Assembly (NCBI RefSeq): GCF_017939705.1
Contig: NZ_JAGKSQ010000005.1
Location: forward strand, 62,001 to 126,000
Direction of reading: 5' to 3'
Source: Halalkalibacter suaedae
GTDB lineage: Bacteria; Bacillota; Bacilli; Bacillales; Bacillaceae_D
Length of the DNA: 64,000 nucleotides
Under the pieces are notes generated by a model, which saw only the letters and a program-made list of their open reading frames with translations, did no database searches and was not told where the DNA came from. Positions 45,291 through 55,243 of this stretch are shown here, one piece after another. Every line of letters begins with the position of its first letter. The first letter of the stretch is position 1. The translations under genes and the position numbers were made by a program.

Positions 45291-46031
45291 CTAACTGTTA
45301 TTTTTTTTAGGAAAATCGTCAATCAAATCTAATTCATCTTTAGTGAGGGTTTTATTTTCTAATAAATCTGGTCTTCGCGTCCACGTACGTCTCAGTGATT
45401 CTTGGTGACGCCAATTTTCAATGTTTTTATGATGTCCTGAAAGCAATACATCCGGGACTTTCATTCCCCTGAAATCAGCAGGTCTTGTGTAATGAGGATG
45501 TTCAAGTAAGCCTGTCGAAAAAGAATCAGTCATAGCCGATTCAGCATTTCCTAATACACCAGGCAACAACCGTGTTACGCTATCGACAATCACCATTGCC
45601 CCAAGCTCTCCACCAGTTAATACATAATCACCAATTGACACTTCATCGTCAACAAGATGCTCTCTGATTCGCTCATCATACCCCTCGTAATGGCCACAGA
45701 GTAAAATTAAGTGCTCTTCCTTTGCAAATTCCTCTGCCTTAGCTTGGCTATACCTTTGGCCCTGTGGACAAAGAAGAACAACTCGCGGCCGTGATTCAGA
45801 ATTGTTAGTCAAAGCGGTAACAGCATCGAAAATAGGTTGAGGACTTAACACCATCCCGGCCCCACCACCATATGGATAATCATCAACTTTTTTATGCTTA
45901 CTTGATGAATACTCTCTAAAATCAACAACAGAATAATTGACAATTCCAGACTCCTGTGCCTGCTTTAATATCGATGAACCGAATACTCCTGAAAACATAT
46001 TTGGAAAAAGCGAGAGTACATCAATTCTCAT
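45291..46031 (-). CDS. trmD: tRNA (guanine37-N1)-methyltransferase
   Basis: TrmD makes m1G37 in tRNAs and prevents +1 frameshifting. The product is 246 aa. The knotted SAM-binding region reads [31 protein letters not shown] and the LLSGHHKNI stretch are conserved. It overlaps rimM by 4 nt. Confidence 0.98.
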   Translation of the reverse strand: MRIDVLSLFPNMFSGVFGSSILKQAQESGIVNYSVVDFREYSSSKHKKVDDYPYGGGAGMVLSPQPIFDAVTALTNNSESRPRVVLLCPQGQRYSQAKAEEFAKEEHLILLCGHYEGYDERIREHLVDDEVSIGDYVLTGGELGAMVIVDSVTRLLPGVLGNAESAMTDSFSTGLLEHPHYTRPADFRGMKVPDVLLSGHHKNIENWRHQESLRRTWTRRPDLLENKTLTKDELDLIDDFPKKNNS

Positions 46032-46549
46032 TCCATTAAACCATCCATTACATCTACAATGATACGTTTGTTATCGACATCAATGTCTTTAATAACTTGT
46101 TCAATGTATGGAAGTAGGATATCCTTTCCTCCTCCTTCTCGCTTAACAACCCAGACATCGTTAGCCCCTGTTTCAATAATTTCTTTGATTGTTCCTAACG
46201 TTTCCTCATCTTCTGTCACTACAGTACAGCCAATGATTTCATGATAATAGTATTCATGTTCGTCAAGCTCTTCTAGTTGCTCTCCAGACACATACAACGT
46301 AGCTCCTTTGAATACCTCAACCTCATTGATATTATGATACCCTTCAAATTGAAGAAGATCGAAGTTTTTATGCTTTCGGTGAGTGCGAACGGTAACAAGT
46401 GTCTTTTCGTTTTTTCCTTCATGCTGGATCATTAATTCCGTACCAACAGCATAACGGTCTTCAGCGAAATCGGTTGAAGAAATAACACGAACCTCGCCTC
46501 GAACCCCATGTGTATTTACTAATTTACCGACAATAAACCAATCTGTCAT
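46028..46549 (-). CDS. rimM: 16S rRNA processing protein RimM
   Basis: RimM helps 30S maturation by binding S19. The product is 173 aa from ATG 46549 ([20 protein letters not shown]); an ATG at 46555 is closer to the AGGA ribosome site and also possible. The RimM N-terminal barrel and a C-terminal PRC-barrel ([29 protein letters not shown]) are seen. Confidence 0.96.
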   Translation of the reverse strand: MTDWFIVGKLVNTHGVRGEVRVISSTDFAEDRYAVGTELMIQHEGKNEKTLVTVRTHRKHKNFDLLQFEGYHNINEVEVFKGATLYVSGEQLEELDEHEYYYHEIIGCTVVTEDEETLGTIKEIIETGANDVWVVKREGGGKDILLPYIEQVIKDIDVDNKRIIVDVMDGLME

Positions 46550-46594
46550 ATTCATTCCTACTTTCCTACGTTCATCTCTTCATTATTATATACA

Positions 46595-46624
46595 GAAAAA
46601 GGGTGAGGTTATCCCCCGCCCTTT
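46595..46624 (-). terminator. Terminator after khpA
   Basis: Stem AAAGGG...CCCTTT with inner G-C pairs and a T-rich tail on the minus strand (TTTTTC), between khpA and rimM. The stem has mismatches, so partial termination is likely. Confidence 0.6.
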
Positions 46625-46634
46625 CATTACATTA

Positions 46635-46862
46635 CTATTCCATGATGTCTAATTGCACACGTTTGTGAGGAGACGGTGCTGCCGACAAAACGGTTCGAAT
46701 CGCTCTAGCCGTTTTCCCTTGCTTACCGATCACCTTGCCTATATCATCTGTATGAACAAATAATTGTAAGCGAAGGGTTTGCCCCTCTATCACTTCCTTC
46801 ACTTGTATCTCATCAGGATGATCAACAAGTGCCTTAACCATATGTTCAAGTAACGGTTTCAT
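46635..46862 (-). CDS. khpA: KhpA RNA-binding KH-domain protein
   Basis: KhpA binds RNA together with KhpB and affects cell division and elongation in several Firmicutes. The product is 75 aa, a single KH domain with the GxxG loop in IGKQGK (about 45-50). It is between rpsP and rimM (ylqC in B. subtilis). Confidence 0.95.
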   Translation of the reverse strand: MKPLLEHMVKALVDHPDEIQVKEVIEGQTLRLQLFVHTDDIGKVIGKQGKTARAIRTVLSAAPSPHKRVQLDIME

Positions 46863-46912
46863 CAGATTCTCCTTTACTCATATGAAAAAGAGACTGTTAT
46901 ACTAAAAATCAA

Positions 46913-47185
46913 TTACTTTTGGTTTTTAGCATTATGAAGCTTTTCCATTAAACCAGCTTTAGAGAAAAGATTACGAACAGTATCAGATGGCTTTGCACCT
47001 TTTAACATCCAATCAAGAGCTTTCTCCTCAGCGATATCAACCTTAGCTGGTTGAACTAATGGATTGTACGTTCCAATCTCTTCAATGAAACGACCATCAC
47101 GCGGTGCGCGTGAATCAGCTACTACTACACGATAAAATGGGGCTTTATTAGAACCCATACGCTTTAAACGAATTTTTACTGCCAT
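46913..47185 (-). CDS. rpsP: 30S ribosomal protein S16
   Basis: S16 supports the 5' domain of 16S rRNA. From ATG 47185 ([13 protein letters not shown]) it is 90 aa, the usual length. [20 protein letters not shown] and the end of the fold, [10 protein letters not shown], are conserved. GGAGGTG lies 9 nt upstream. Confidence 0.98.
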   Translation of the reverse strand: MAVKIRLKRMGSNKAPFYRVVVADSRAPRDGRFIEEIGTYNPLVQPAKVDIAEEKALDWMLKGAKPSDTVRNLFSKAGLMEKLHNAKNQK

Positions 47186-47271
47186 GTTGACAGACACCTC
47201 CAAATATATTTAAACAATTTATTTTATATCATCAATTTTTCTAGCATCCACCAGAAAAAACGACTTCAGTT

Positions 47272-48630
47272 TTAAAATGGAAGCTTAAAGCCTCCTAGAC
47301 CTTTCCCTCGTTTCTTACCCTTACCCGAGGTCATATTAGTCATTTGTTTCATCATTTTTTTCATATCTTCGAATTGCTTTAAAAGTCTATTGACATCTTG
47401 GATCGTTGTGCCACTTCCAGCCGCAATTCGGCGTCGTCTACTAGCATTCATAATGCTTGGCTCTTGTTTTTCCTTTTTAGTCATGGAACGAACAATTGCT
47501 TCGACCTTACCAATTTGCTTATCATCGACTTGTAAATCCTTCATTCCTTTTGCCTTATTCATACCAGGCATCATTCCGAGTATTTCATCAAGCGGCCCCA
47601 TATTGCGAACTTGATCAAGCTGATCTAGAAAATCATCAAACGTAAAATCCATCGTTCGCATTTTCTTTTCTAATTCTCGAGCCTTCTCTTCATCAATATT
47701 CGTTTGTGCTTTCTCAATTAGTGAAAGCACGTCGCCCATTCCAAGAATCCTAGAAGCCATACGCTCAGGGTGGAACGGTTCGAGTTGGTCAATCTTTTCA
47801 CCCATACCAGCAAACTTAATAGGTGTGTTTGTCACGGCTTTTACCGAAAGGGCTGCTCCCCCACGAGTATCACCATCTAACTTCGTCAAAACAACTCCCG
47901 TAACATCAAGCTGCTCATTAAAGCTCTCAGCAACATTTACTGCATCTTGACCAGTCATCGCATCAACAACAAGTAAGATTTCATCTGGCTTTGCGATTTC
48001 TTTCACTTGTTGTAACTCTTCCATAAGCGTTTCATCGATATGCAAACGACCAGCAGTATCAATTAGCACATAGTCATGGTGGTCTTCCTTCGCTTTTGCA
48101 ATTGCTTGCTTTGCGATTTCAACAGGGCTTACTTGATCCCCTAATGAAAAGACCGGCATGTTAAGTTGTTTACCAAGTGTTTCTAATTGCTTAATTGCAG
48201 CAGGACGATAAATATCCGCGGCAACTAACATCGGTTGACGATTATGCTTCTTGCGAAGATGATTTGCTAGTTTCGCTGTGGTCGTTGTCTTACCGGCCCC
48301 TTGTAAACCAACCATCATTACAACCGTAGGTGACTTGGCTGCAACAGCAATCTTACTCTGCTCTCCACCCATCAATGCAGTTAATTCTTCATTAACGACT
48401 TTAATGATCTGTTGTCCTGGTGTTAAGCTTTTCATTACTTCTTGTCCAAGTGCTTTTTCTTTGACACTCGCAATAAATTGCTTTACTACTTTAAAGTTAA
48501 CATCCGCTTCAAGAAGAGCTAATCGAACCTCACGCATCATATCCTTTACGTCTTGTTCACTAACCTTTCCTTTACCACGAATTTTCGTTAATGTATCCTG
48601 TAACCGCTCCGCTAAACCTTCAAATGCCAT
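47272..48630 (-). CDS. ffh: Signal recognition particle protein Ffh
   Basis: Ffh targets membrane proteins with 4.5S/6S RNA. The product is 452 aa: N domain, G domain with GLQGAGKTTTTAKLA at 108-122, DTAGR and TKLDGDTRGG, then an M domain rich in Met (MMKQMTNMTS) with a basic end. It follows ylxM by 11 nt. Confidence 0.98.
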   Translation of the reverse strand: MAFEGLAERLQDTLTKIRGKGKVSEQDVKDMMREVRLALLEADVNFKVVKQFIASVKEKALGQEVMKSLTPGQQIIKVVNEELTALMGGEQSKIAVAAKSPTVVMMVGLQGAGKTTTTAKLANHLRKKHNRQPMLVAADIYRPAAIKQLETLGKQLNMPVFSLGDQVSPVEIAKQAIAKAKEDHHDYVLIDTAGRLHIDETLMEELQQVKEIAKPDEILLVVDAMTGQDAVNVAESFNEQLDVTGVVLTKLDGDTRGGAALSVKAVTNTPIKFAGMGEKIDQLEPFHPERMASRILGMGDVLSLIEKAQTNIDEEKARELEKKMRTMDFTFDDFLDQLDQVRNMGPLDEILGMMPGMNKAKGMKDLQVDDKQIGKVEAIVRSMTKKEKQEPSIMNASRRRRIAAGSGTTIQDVNRLLKQFEDMKKMMKQMTNMTSGKGKKRGKGLGGFKLPF

Positions 48631-48641
48631 GTTGTCGCCTC

Positions 48642-48971
48642 CTAGTTTAAGTTCTCAAGAGAGTCAAGCAGTGACATAACCTCTTCAGGAGTCGCACCGT
48701 TAGTAATCGCTGCTTTCATTTCAGATACGATTGCTGTTCGGCGCTCAAATTTTGTTAGAAGCATTAATTTCGTCTCGTATTCTTCTAGCATCACTTCAGT
48801 CCGTTTGATATTATCATAAACGGCTTGGCGACTAACTTCAAATTCTTCAGCAATCTCTCCTAAGGAAAAATCATCTAGGTAGTACTGAGACATATACTTG
48901 CGTTGCTTCTGTGTTAGCAAGGATTGATAAAAATCATACAGATAATTCATCCGGAGCGTCTTATCTAACAC
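48642..48971 (-). CDS. ylxM: YlxM, SRP-associated helix-turn-helix protein
   Basis: YlxM stimulates SRP GTPase in Streptococcus and accompanies ffh. The product is 109 aa with a GTG start 8 nt after AGGAG. The helix-turn-helix [21 protein letters not shown]-like block is [19 protein letters not shown] (about 29-48). Confidence 0.96.
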   Translation of the reverse strand: MLDKTLRMNYLYDFYQSLLTQKQRKYMSQYYLDDFSLGEIAEEFEVSRQAVYDNIKRTEVMLEEYETKLMLLTKFERRTAIVSEMKAAITNGATPEEVMSLLDSLENLN

Positions 48972-49013
48972 ATTACCAACTCCTTGTTAAGTGATTTCCC
49001 TTTACGAGATATC

Positions 49014-49042
49014 ATGTTACAACATCAGAAAGTAAGTGTCAA
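49014..49042 (-). promoter_or_regulatory. Sigma-A promoter of ylxM-ffh
   Basis: -35 TTGACA (49037-49042), 17-nt spacer, -10 TAACAT (49014-49019), in the gap between ftsY and ylxM. It probably also serves rpsP, khpA and beyond. Confidence 0.78.
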
Positions 49043-49059
49043 GTTTTTTTCTTAACATG

Positions 49060-50058
49060 CTATTCAATCGCTTCCTCTTCATGGGCTTCAAGCACTTCTT
49101 TAAATAGCCCATAGACAAATTGCTCAGAATCAAACGGTTGAAGATCATCCATTTTTTCTCCCAATCCGACGAACTTCACAGGGATATCAAGTTCATGACG
49201 AATAGCAAGAACAATTCCCCCCTTGGCCGTGCCATCTAACTTAGTTAGAACAATTCCACTTACATCTGTTGACTGTCCAAATGCTTTCGCTTGGGCCATC
49301 GCATTTTGACCAGTTGTTGCGTCCAAGACAAGAAGAACTTCATGCGGTGCCCCTGGAATTTCTCGTTCAATGACTCTTTTAACCTTTTCTAGCTCATTCA
49401 TTAAATTGACTTTATTTTGTAATCGACCTGCTGTGTCACACAGAAGCACATCAATATTGCGGGATTTGGCAGCTTGCAGTGCATCATACATAACAGCTGC
49501 TGGATCTGACCCTGCTTGCTGTTTAATAACATCAACGCCCACTCGTTCTCCCCATACTTCTAGCTGTTCAATTGCCCCCGCTCGAAACGTATCACCCGCT
49601 GCTAGCATGACAGACTTTCCTTGTCCCTTAAGCATATGAGCCAATTTACCGATTGACGTTGTTTTCCCAACACCATTAACACCGACAAATAAAATGACAC
49701 TAATCCCCTCAGACTGGAGCTGAAGGCTAGCATCTTCACCTTCCTTTTCTAAAAGCTCTGCAAGCTTTTCAGAAATGACTGGCTGAATCTCTCTTGAATC
49801 TTTAATATTACGCAGGCGAACTTCATCCTTGAGCTGATCAATTAACTCCATGACTGTCGCTACACCCACATCTGCACTAATTAATATTTCTTCAAGCTCT
49901 TCAAAGAAATCTTCATCAACCTTACGATACTTGTAGACAAGTTCGTTCATTCGTCCAACAAATGAATCACGTGTTTTTTCAAGACCTTCCTTAAACTTAT
50001 CTGTTACTTCTGTTGTTTGATTTGTTATTTTTTCTTTTAATTTTTTAAAAAAGCTCAT
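49060..50058 (-). CDS. ftsY: SRP receptor FtsY
   Basis: FtsY is the membrane partner of Ffh. The product is 332 aa with a short basic N-terminal helix, no long acidic A domain (Gram-positive type), N domain and G domain with GVNGVGKTTS at 126-135, DTAGRLQ and TKLDGTAKGG. It begins 8 nt after smc. Confidence 0.98.
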   Translation of the reverse strand: MSFFKKLKEKITNQTTEVTDKFKEGLEKTRDSFVGRMNELVYKYRKVDEDFFEELEEILISADVGVATVMELIDQLKDEVRLRNIKDSREIQPVISEKLAELLEKEGEDASLQLQSEGISVILFVGVNGVGKTTSIGKLAHMLKGQGKSVMLAAGDTFRAGAIEQLEVWGERVGVDVIKQQAGSDPAAVMYDALQAAKSRNIDVLLCDTAGRLQNKVNLMNELEKVKRVIEREIPGAPHEVLLVLDATTGQNAMAQAKAFGQSTDVSGIVLTKLDGTAKGGIVLAIRHELDIPVKFVGLGEKMDDLQPFDSEQFVYGLFKEVLEAHEEEAIE

Positions 50059-50066
50059 ATATGCAC

Positions 50067-53000
50067 CTAACTTTCTATTAGTTCTTTTGTTTCCTCTAAC
50101 CGAACCGATACAAGTCTTGAGACACCGGATTCCTGCATCGTGACTCCGTACAGTACATCTGCTTCTTCCATTGTTCCTTTACGGTGAGTAATAACGATAA
50201 ATTGTGTTGCTCCACTAAACTCTTTTAGGAACTGAGCAAACCTGCTAACATTCGCCTCATCAAGAGCTGCCTCAACCTCATCAAGTACACAGAAAGGAAC
50301 AGGTCTCACTTTTAAGATCGCAAAGAGTAGGGCAATGGCTGTTAATGATCGCTCTCCTCCCGATAGCAACGCAAGATTTTGCATCTTTTTACCTGGTGGT
50401 CGTGCAACCATTTCCACCCCTGTATTTAACAATTGATCTGGATTCGTTAATACAAGGTCTGCCTCTCCACCACCAAATAGCTTTTTGAAGACAACTTGGA
50501 AATGTGAGCGAATCTGAACATATGTCTCATAGAAGCGCTTGGTCATTTCCTGGTCCATTTCAGCTATCACACTATGGAGTGTTGCTTTCGCCTCATTGAG
50601 ATCTCCTTGTTGTTCCATTAAAAAGTCATAGCGCTCCCTAACACGCTCATACTCCTCAATAGCCCCTAAGTTGACCGTCCCAAGCTCCTCAATCGCAAGC
50701 TTAATTAACTTGACCTTCACCCGAGCTTCCTCTGGATCAATCGTAAGCTGATACGAGCTTTTTGCCGCCTCAAATGATAACTCGTATTCATCTCGTAAAT
50801 GTGATAAACGATTGTCTAAGTCAACATCCATCCGATTCACCTTCACTTCGATTTGACGACACTCATCTGCTAGTGAGGCGAGAATTCGCTGCTGCTCTTT
50901 TTGGCGTTCCTCTACGTCTGTTAACTTTTCTTCGAGCATTTCTCTTTCTTGCTTCATGACAGATAAGGATTCAGTTAATTCTATCTTGCGTAGCCTACTT
51001 TGTTCAATTCGTTGATCTAGAGTATTCTCTCCCGTAGAGCGATCGGACATCTCGCCTACTAAGTAATTGAACTGATCAGTTAAGTCTAGAACTTCCTGTT
51101 CTAATTCCTTTTTAGATTCCTCTAATCGTTTTGTCTGACTACTAACAGAAAGAAAGCGCTCCTTCGCCCGAGCAAGCTCAATTTTGTCTGTTGTTAAATC
51201 GTCCTGAAGAGTTTCCTTTGAAACACGCTGTTGCTTTTGTTTCTGTTCTAATTCAGCAACACGCAGCTCAAGTTCTTTTGTTTGAGATGAGGCTTCTTCA
51301 TACAGACCTTCTAGTTCTTTCAGTCTAAGTGTAATTCTGTTAATATCCTCTGCAAAGCCTGCCTTCTCTCGATCAAAACGAACAAACTGTGCTTGTGAAT
51401 GCTCAACTTCTCTTTCAATATTATGAACAATTGTCTTGGCTTCTTGTAATTCAGTTCTAGCCTGATCACCTTTTGAACGTAGCTGTTCGATCTTGTGTTC
51501 ATTTTCCTTACTTGATTCTTTAAGTTGTTTTACTTCCTGCTCAAGTGTGAATGAGACTTCCTTAACCTTTTTGAGCTTTTGATTTAAGTCTTCTAGTTCA
51601 CGTTTGCGTCCTAGTAATGGAGTTTGCTGCTGTTTCACACTTCCTCCTGTCATTGAACCACCTGGATTCACGACATCTCCTTCAAGTGTGACAATTCGGT
51701 ATCTATGACCAACCAATTTGGCAAGTTCATTTGCTCCCTGCAAATGATCGGAAATGATCACATTTCCCAGTAAATTTGAGATAACCGGATCATATTTCTT
51801 TTCATAACTAAGAAGGGTAGCAGCGACACCAACAAAAGATGGGTGATGCTGTAGGGACTGCAAATACGTCTCAGGAATATTCCGCCCTTTCATTACTGGT
51901 AGAGGCAAAAAGGTAGCTCTTCCTAGACGATTTTTCTTTAGAAACTGTATTGCTTGTCTTGCATTCGCTTCCGAATCCATGACGATATGTTGAGAGGCTC
52001 CACCGAGAGCAATTTCAAGAGCGGTTTCATATTGCTTAGGAACTTCAATTAATTCCGCAACGGCCCCTAGCACGCCTCTAAGACTTCCTTCCCTAGCTTT
52101 GAGAATTTCCTTAACACCATGAAAAAAACCAGAGAAGTCTGCTTGCATTTCCTCGAGCACATCAGCTCTTGACTGCAGTCGTTGCTGAATTTGATAGGTC
52201 TCATACAATTTGGTTTCTTTTTGGGTATACCGTTCCTTTTGCTGTTCATGAAGACGGATCAGTTCACGATATTCTTCACCAATTTTCTCAAGTGTTCGCT
52301 CCCTCAGCGAAGCTTCTCTCGTTGCTTCTTCGAGTTGATTTGACCACGTCTTTCGGATCGAGACTAAATCTTCATTTTCTGAGAGAAGTCGGTCTTTTTT
52401 ACGCTCCTGCTGCTGCAGCTGTTCTTCTAAATAACGCCGCTCATTGCGAATACTCGCTTGCTCATTGAGCACCTCAATGTAGTCACTCTTCATTTGTTCG
52501 ATTTCTTCTTCAATATCGGTTCCTGAAAAAGAAATCGCTTCTTCTTTTTCAGCTACTGCTGCTTCAAGCTCCTTCAGCTTAAGATTAGCAGACCTCATTT
52601 GGCTTCGTTCGTCTTCCACTTGTTGTGTCACTTTATCGAGAAGTAGCGACTTATCTTTGATTGAACGTTCTAGCTGTTCTTTGTTCTGAGAGGCATTTTT
52701 TCTTCTTTCCTTTAACACCTCACGACGACCTTCATTTTTTTCTAATTCTTCACTTGAATGTAATAGTTCGTCCTGCAAATGATTGTATCGAGCTGAAAGA
52801 ACCGATGTTTCTTCTCGTAACTCTAATCGGCGACTCTCAAGCTCTTCTAATTCAGTCTGAACTCGTTCATAATTTGTTCGAAATGTTGTTAGTTTATTTT
52901 TCTCCGTGTTCCATCTCGCGTGTAATGTTTCAATTTCATATACTAATAAGGCGATATCTACCTCTTTTAATTGATCACGTTTTTCTAAGTAATCTTTTGC

Positions 53001-53633
53001 GACAGAGGCCTGTACCTTTAATGGTTCAACCTGACCTTCTAATTCATGTAAAATATCCTCAACCCTAAGTAAATTGTCCTGTGTCTCGAGTAAACGTTTT
53101 TCTGCCTTAACTTTTCTCGTTTTATATTTTAAAACACCTGCCGCCTCTTCAAAAATAACGCGACGGTCTTCAGCTTTATTACTTAAAATCTCTTCAACTT
53201 TACCTTGTCCAATTATTGAATAAGCTTCTCTTCCAAGACCAGAATCTAGGAATAAATCCACGATGTCTTTTAAACGACATGGTTGTTTATTAATTAAATA
53301 TTCACTATCCCCAGACCGATACACACGTCTTGTAACACTCACTTCACTATAATCAATCGATAGATGTTGGTCTTCGTTATCTAAAACAAGACTGACTTCA
53401 GCATAATTTAATGCTTTTCGACTATCACTTCCTGCAAAGATGATATCCTCCATCTTCGTTCCACGAAGAGACTTAGCAGATTGTTCACCTAAGACCCAAC
53501 GAATACTATCTGAAATATTACTTTTTCCACTTCCGTTTGGTCCAACTACGGCAGTAACACCTGGAACAAATTCAACATTAATTTGTTCTGCAAATGATTT
53601 GAACCCAACGACTTCAAGTCGTTTGAGGAACAT
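50067..53633 (-). CDS. smc: Chromosome condensation ATPase SMC
   Basis: SMC with ScpAB compacts and separates chromosomes. The product is 1188 aa, family length. Walker A GPNGSGKS is at 31-38, two long coiled coils flank a hinge (about 510-680), and the C-terminal LLSGGERSLTAIALLFAI signature and VLDEVEAALD Walker B close the head. It is followed by ftsY and has its own candidate extended -10. A plus-strand gene splits it from rnc. Confidence 0.98.
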   Translation of the reverse strand: MFLKRLEVVGFKSFAEQINVEFVPGVTAVVGPNGSGKSNISDSIRWVLGEQSAKSLRGTKMEDIIFAGSDSRKALNYAEVSLVLDNEDQHLSIDYSEVSVTRRVYRSGDSEYLINKQPCRLKDIVDLFLDSGLGREAYSIIGQGKVEEILSNKAEDRRVIFEEAAGVLKYKTRKVKAEKRLLETQDNLLRVEDILHELEGQVEPLKVQASVAKDYLEKRDQLKEVDIALLVYEIETLHARWNTEKNKLTTFRTNYERVQTELEELESRRLELREETSVLSARYNHLQDELLHSSEELEKNEGRREVLKERRKNASQNKEQLERSIKDKSLLLDKVTQQVEDERSQMRSANLKLKELEAAVAEKEEAISFSGTDIEEEIEQMKSDYIEVLNEQASIRNERRYLEEQLQQQERKKDRLLSENEDLVSIRKTWSNQLEEATREASLRERTLEKIGEEYRELIRLHEQQKERYTQKETKLYETYQIQQRLQSRADVLEEMQADFSGFFHGVKEILKAREGSLRGVLGAVAELIEVPKQYETALEIALGGASQHIVMDSEANARQAIQFLKKNRLGRATFLPLPVMKGRNIPETYLQSLQHHPSFVGVAATLLSYEKKYDPVISNLLGNVIISDHLQGANELAKLVGHRYRIVTLEGDVVNPGGSMTGGSVKQQQTPLLGRKRELEDLNQKLKKVKEVSFTLEQEVKQLKESSKENEHKIEQLRSKGDQARTELQEAKTIVHNIEREVEHSQAQFVRFDREKAGFAEDINRITLRLKELEGLYEEASSQTKELELRVAELEQKQKQQRVSKETLQDDLTTDKIELARAKERFLSVSSQTKRLEESKKELEQEVLDLTDQFNYLVGEMSDRSTGENTLDQRIEQSRLRKIELTESLSVMKQEREMLEEKLTDVEERQKEQQRILASLADECRQIEVKVNRMDVDLDNRLSHLRDEYELSFEAAKSSYQLTIDPEEARVKVKLIKLAIEELGTVNLGAIEEYERVRERYDFLMEQQGDLNEAKATLHSVIAEMDQEMTKRFYETYVQIRSHFQVVFKKLFGGGEADLVLTNPDQLLNTGVEMVARPPGKKMQNLALLSGGERSLTAIALLFAILKVRPVPFCVLDEVEAALDEANVSRFAQFLKEFSGATQFIVITHRKGTMEEADVLYGVTMQESGVSRLVSVRLEETKELIES

Positions 53634-53668
53634 CTTTTTTCCCCCTAACCAAAATTAACAACTAATCT

Positions 53669-53677
53669 ATTTTATCA
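53669..53677 (-). promoter_or_regulatory. Candidate extended -10 for smc
   Basis: TGATAAAAT on the minus strand, 36 nt before the smc ATG. No good -35 at 17 nt (TGTTAT). Confidence 0.4.
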
Positions 53678-53754
53678 CATCAATCTTCGCAATAACATTA
53701 TGTCTAATGATTTTTCTTATGTCATAAGGACAAAATATAGTTACTGTGATACGA

Positions 53755-53760
53755 TATAAT
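53755..53760 (+). promoter_or_regulatory. Candidate -10 for the UPF0435 gene
   Basis: TATAAT on the plus strand, 23 nt before the ATG. The hexamer 17 nt upstream (AAAATA) is a poor -35. It may need an activator or a different sigma factor. Confidence 0.4.
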
Positions 53761-53783
53761 CATAAAAATTTAGGAGTGAACGT

Positions 53784-54005
53784 ATGAACCTCGATACTGA
53801 ATCAAGAGAAAATATTGAGTATATGCTTGAAGAAATCAAACGAAAGTTACAAATCGTCAATGCAGGTGCACTAAATTCCAAAAGCTTTGACACCGCACAA
53901 TATGAAGACCTTAGAGATATTTATGAAATGATTCAAAAGAAAACCAATTTCTCTGTTAGTGAGTTGGATGCGATCGTGACTGAGCTTGGTAGGCTACGAA
54001 AATAA
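53784..54005 (+). CDS. UPF0435 (DUF1128) protein, YfkK-like
   Basis: The only gene on the plus strand. The product is 73 aa (MNLDTESRENIEYMLEEIKR), helical, with VNAGALNSKSFD and NFSVSELDAIVTELGRLR, matching the YfkK-type UPF0435 family as I recall it. Its function is unknown. AGGAG lies 7 nt before the ATG. In B. subtilis yfkK is elsewhere; here it is inserted between rnc and smc, with a bidirectional terminator after it. Confidence 0.85.
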   Translation: MNLDTESRENIEYMLEEIKRKLQIVNAGALNSKSFDTAQYEDLRDIYEMIQKKTNFSVSELDAIVTELGRLRK

Positions 54006-54057
54006 AAAGAGGTTAACTCAAAAGGGGTACATTTCCCTTTTGAGTCAACCTCTTTTT
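54004..54057. terminator. Bidirectional terminator between rnc and the UPF0435 gene
   Basis: A 23-bp stem with one mismatch (AAAAAGAGGTT...AACCTCTTTTT outside, CTCAAAAGGG/CCCTTTTGAG inside) and an 8-nt loop. It overlaps the stop codons on both sides and has A/T runs suited to both directions. Confidence 0.92.
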
Positions 54058-54860
54058 TAATTGAGCTTTGATTGCTCACTCAGATGCATAAGAGCTTGCT
54101 GTGCAGCGTGCTGCTCAGCTTCCTTCTTAGATCGACCCGTTCCCACACCAAGTGCAACTTCATTTAATTGTACTTCAGAGACAAATTCACGATTGTGGGC
54201 AGGACCACGTTCTTGAACAATTAGATACTGAATTGTTCCAAGATTGTCTCGCTGAATAAATTCTTGTAGCTGACTTTTAAAATCCATCATATGAGAAAAA
54301 GCACCTTCGTTAATCTTTGGATACATCGTTCTACTTAGAAATTGAAAGACAGCATCGAGTCCCTGATCAAGATAAAGGGCTCCAATAAACGCCTCAAACA
54401 CATCTGCTAATAAGGCTGGCCTAGCTCGTCCACCAGTCATTTCTTCTCCTTTTCCTAGTAAAACAATTTCCCCAAACTTAAGCTCTTCAGCAAACAGAGC
54501 TAAGGAAGGTTCACATACAATGGATGCACGAAGTTTTGTCATATCTCCTTCGCTCATCGTATTAAATTTCCTGAACAAAAACTGAGATATCGCAAGCTCA
54601 AGCACAGCATCACCAAGGAACTCCAAGCGTTCATTATCTTGACAGGTGAAAATCCGATGCTCATTCACATAGGATGAATGGGTGAAAGCCTGAATAAGAA
54701 GCTTTCGATTATCAAAAGTCATTTCAATTCTTTCCAATAACAAGTCAAATTTCCCTTTTTGTTCACTGGATAAAATCATTTTTCTAGAGCCGCGTTTTCG
54801 GTCACGATCATATGATTGTGAATATCGAGCCTTTTTTGAAGGTTTCGAAGATTGTGGCAT
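54057..54860 (-). CDS. rnc: Ribonuclease III
   Basis: RNase III cuts double-stranded RNA in rRNA maturation and mRNA turnover. The product is 267 aa with a basic N-terminal extension (1-28) longer than in E. coli. The signature [14 protein letters not shown] and the [13 protein letters not shown] motif provide the acidic active site; a dsRNA-binding domain is at the C-terminus ([19 protein letters not shown]). It follows acpP. Confidence 0.97.
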   Translation of the reverse strand: MPQSSKPSKKARYSQSYDRDRKRGSRKMILSSEQKGKFDLLLERIEMTFDNRKLLIQAFTHSSYVNEHRIFTCQDNERLEFLGDAVLELAISQFLFRKFNTMSEGDMTKLRASIVCEPSLALFAEELKFGEIVLLGKGEEMTGGRARPALLADVFEAFIGALYLDQGLDAVFQFLSRTMYPKINEGAFSHMMDFKSQLQEFIQRDNLGTIQYLIVQERGPAHNREFVSEVQLNEVALGVGTGRSKKEAEQHAAQQALMHLSEQSKLN

Positions 54861-54917
54861 ACATAAACCACCTCCTACATTTCTGAATTAATTAAACAGG
54901 CTATCATTTGTGTTAAA

Positions 54918-54957
54918 GGGGGTACCAAAAGCACAATCACCTTTTGAGACACCCCCC
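54918..54957 (-). terminator. Hairpin after acpP
   Basis: GGGGGT/ACCCCC and CAAAAG/CTTTTG stems joined by an uneven internal loop, between acpP and rnc. The minus-strand tail TTTAACA is weak, so some transcripts may pass into rnc. Confidence 0.55.
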
Positions 54958-54968
54958 ACTTTATTCTA

Positions 54969-55202
54969 CTACTGACGTCCTGCTATGTAATCAACGACAT
55001 CAGCAACCGTTGAAATTTTTTCAGCTTCTTCATCAGAGATTTCTAGGTCAAACTCATCTTCAAGCTCCATAACAAGTTCAACAACGTCCAATGAATCTGC
55101 ACCAAGATCGTCTTTAAAATTAGCTTCAGGCTTTACTTCAGCCTCTTCAACACCAAGACGATCAACAACAATTTTAGTAACACGTGACAATGTATCTGAC
55201 AT
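54969..55202 (-). CDS. acpP: Acyl carrier protein
   Basis: The carrier of growing acyl chains. From ATG 55202 ([12 protein letters not shown]), after AGGAGGTG, the product is 77 aa. The phosphopantetheine site is Ser37 in [12 protein letters not shown]. It follows fabG by 41 nt, and the start codon is the last of the FapR operon genes. Confidence 0.98.
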   Translation of the reverse strand: MSDTLSRVTKIVVDRLGVEEAEVKPEANFKDDLGADSLDVVELVMELEDEFDLEISDEEAEKISTVADVVDYIAGRQ

Positions 55203-55243
55203 GTTTCGTTCACCTCCTCTCAAGTAAAATTAATTTAGCACCT

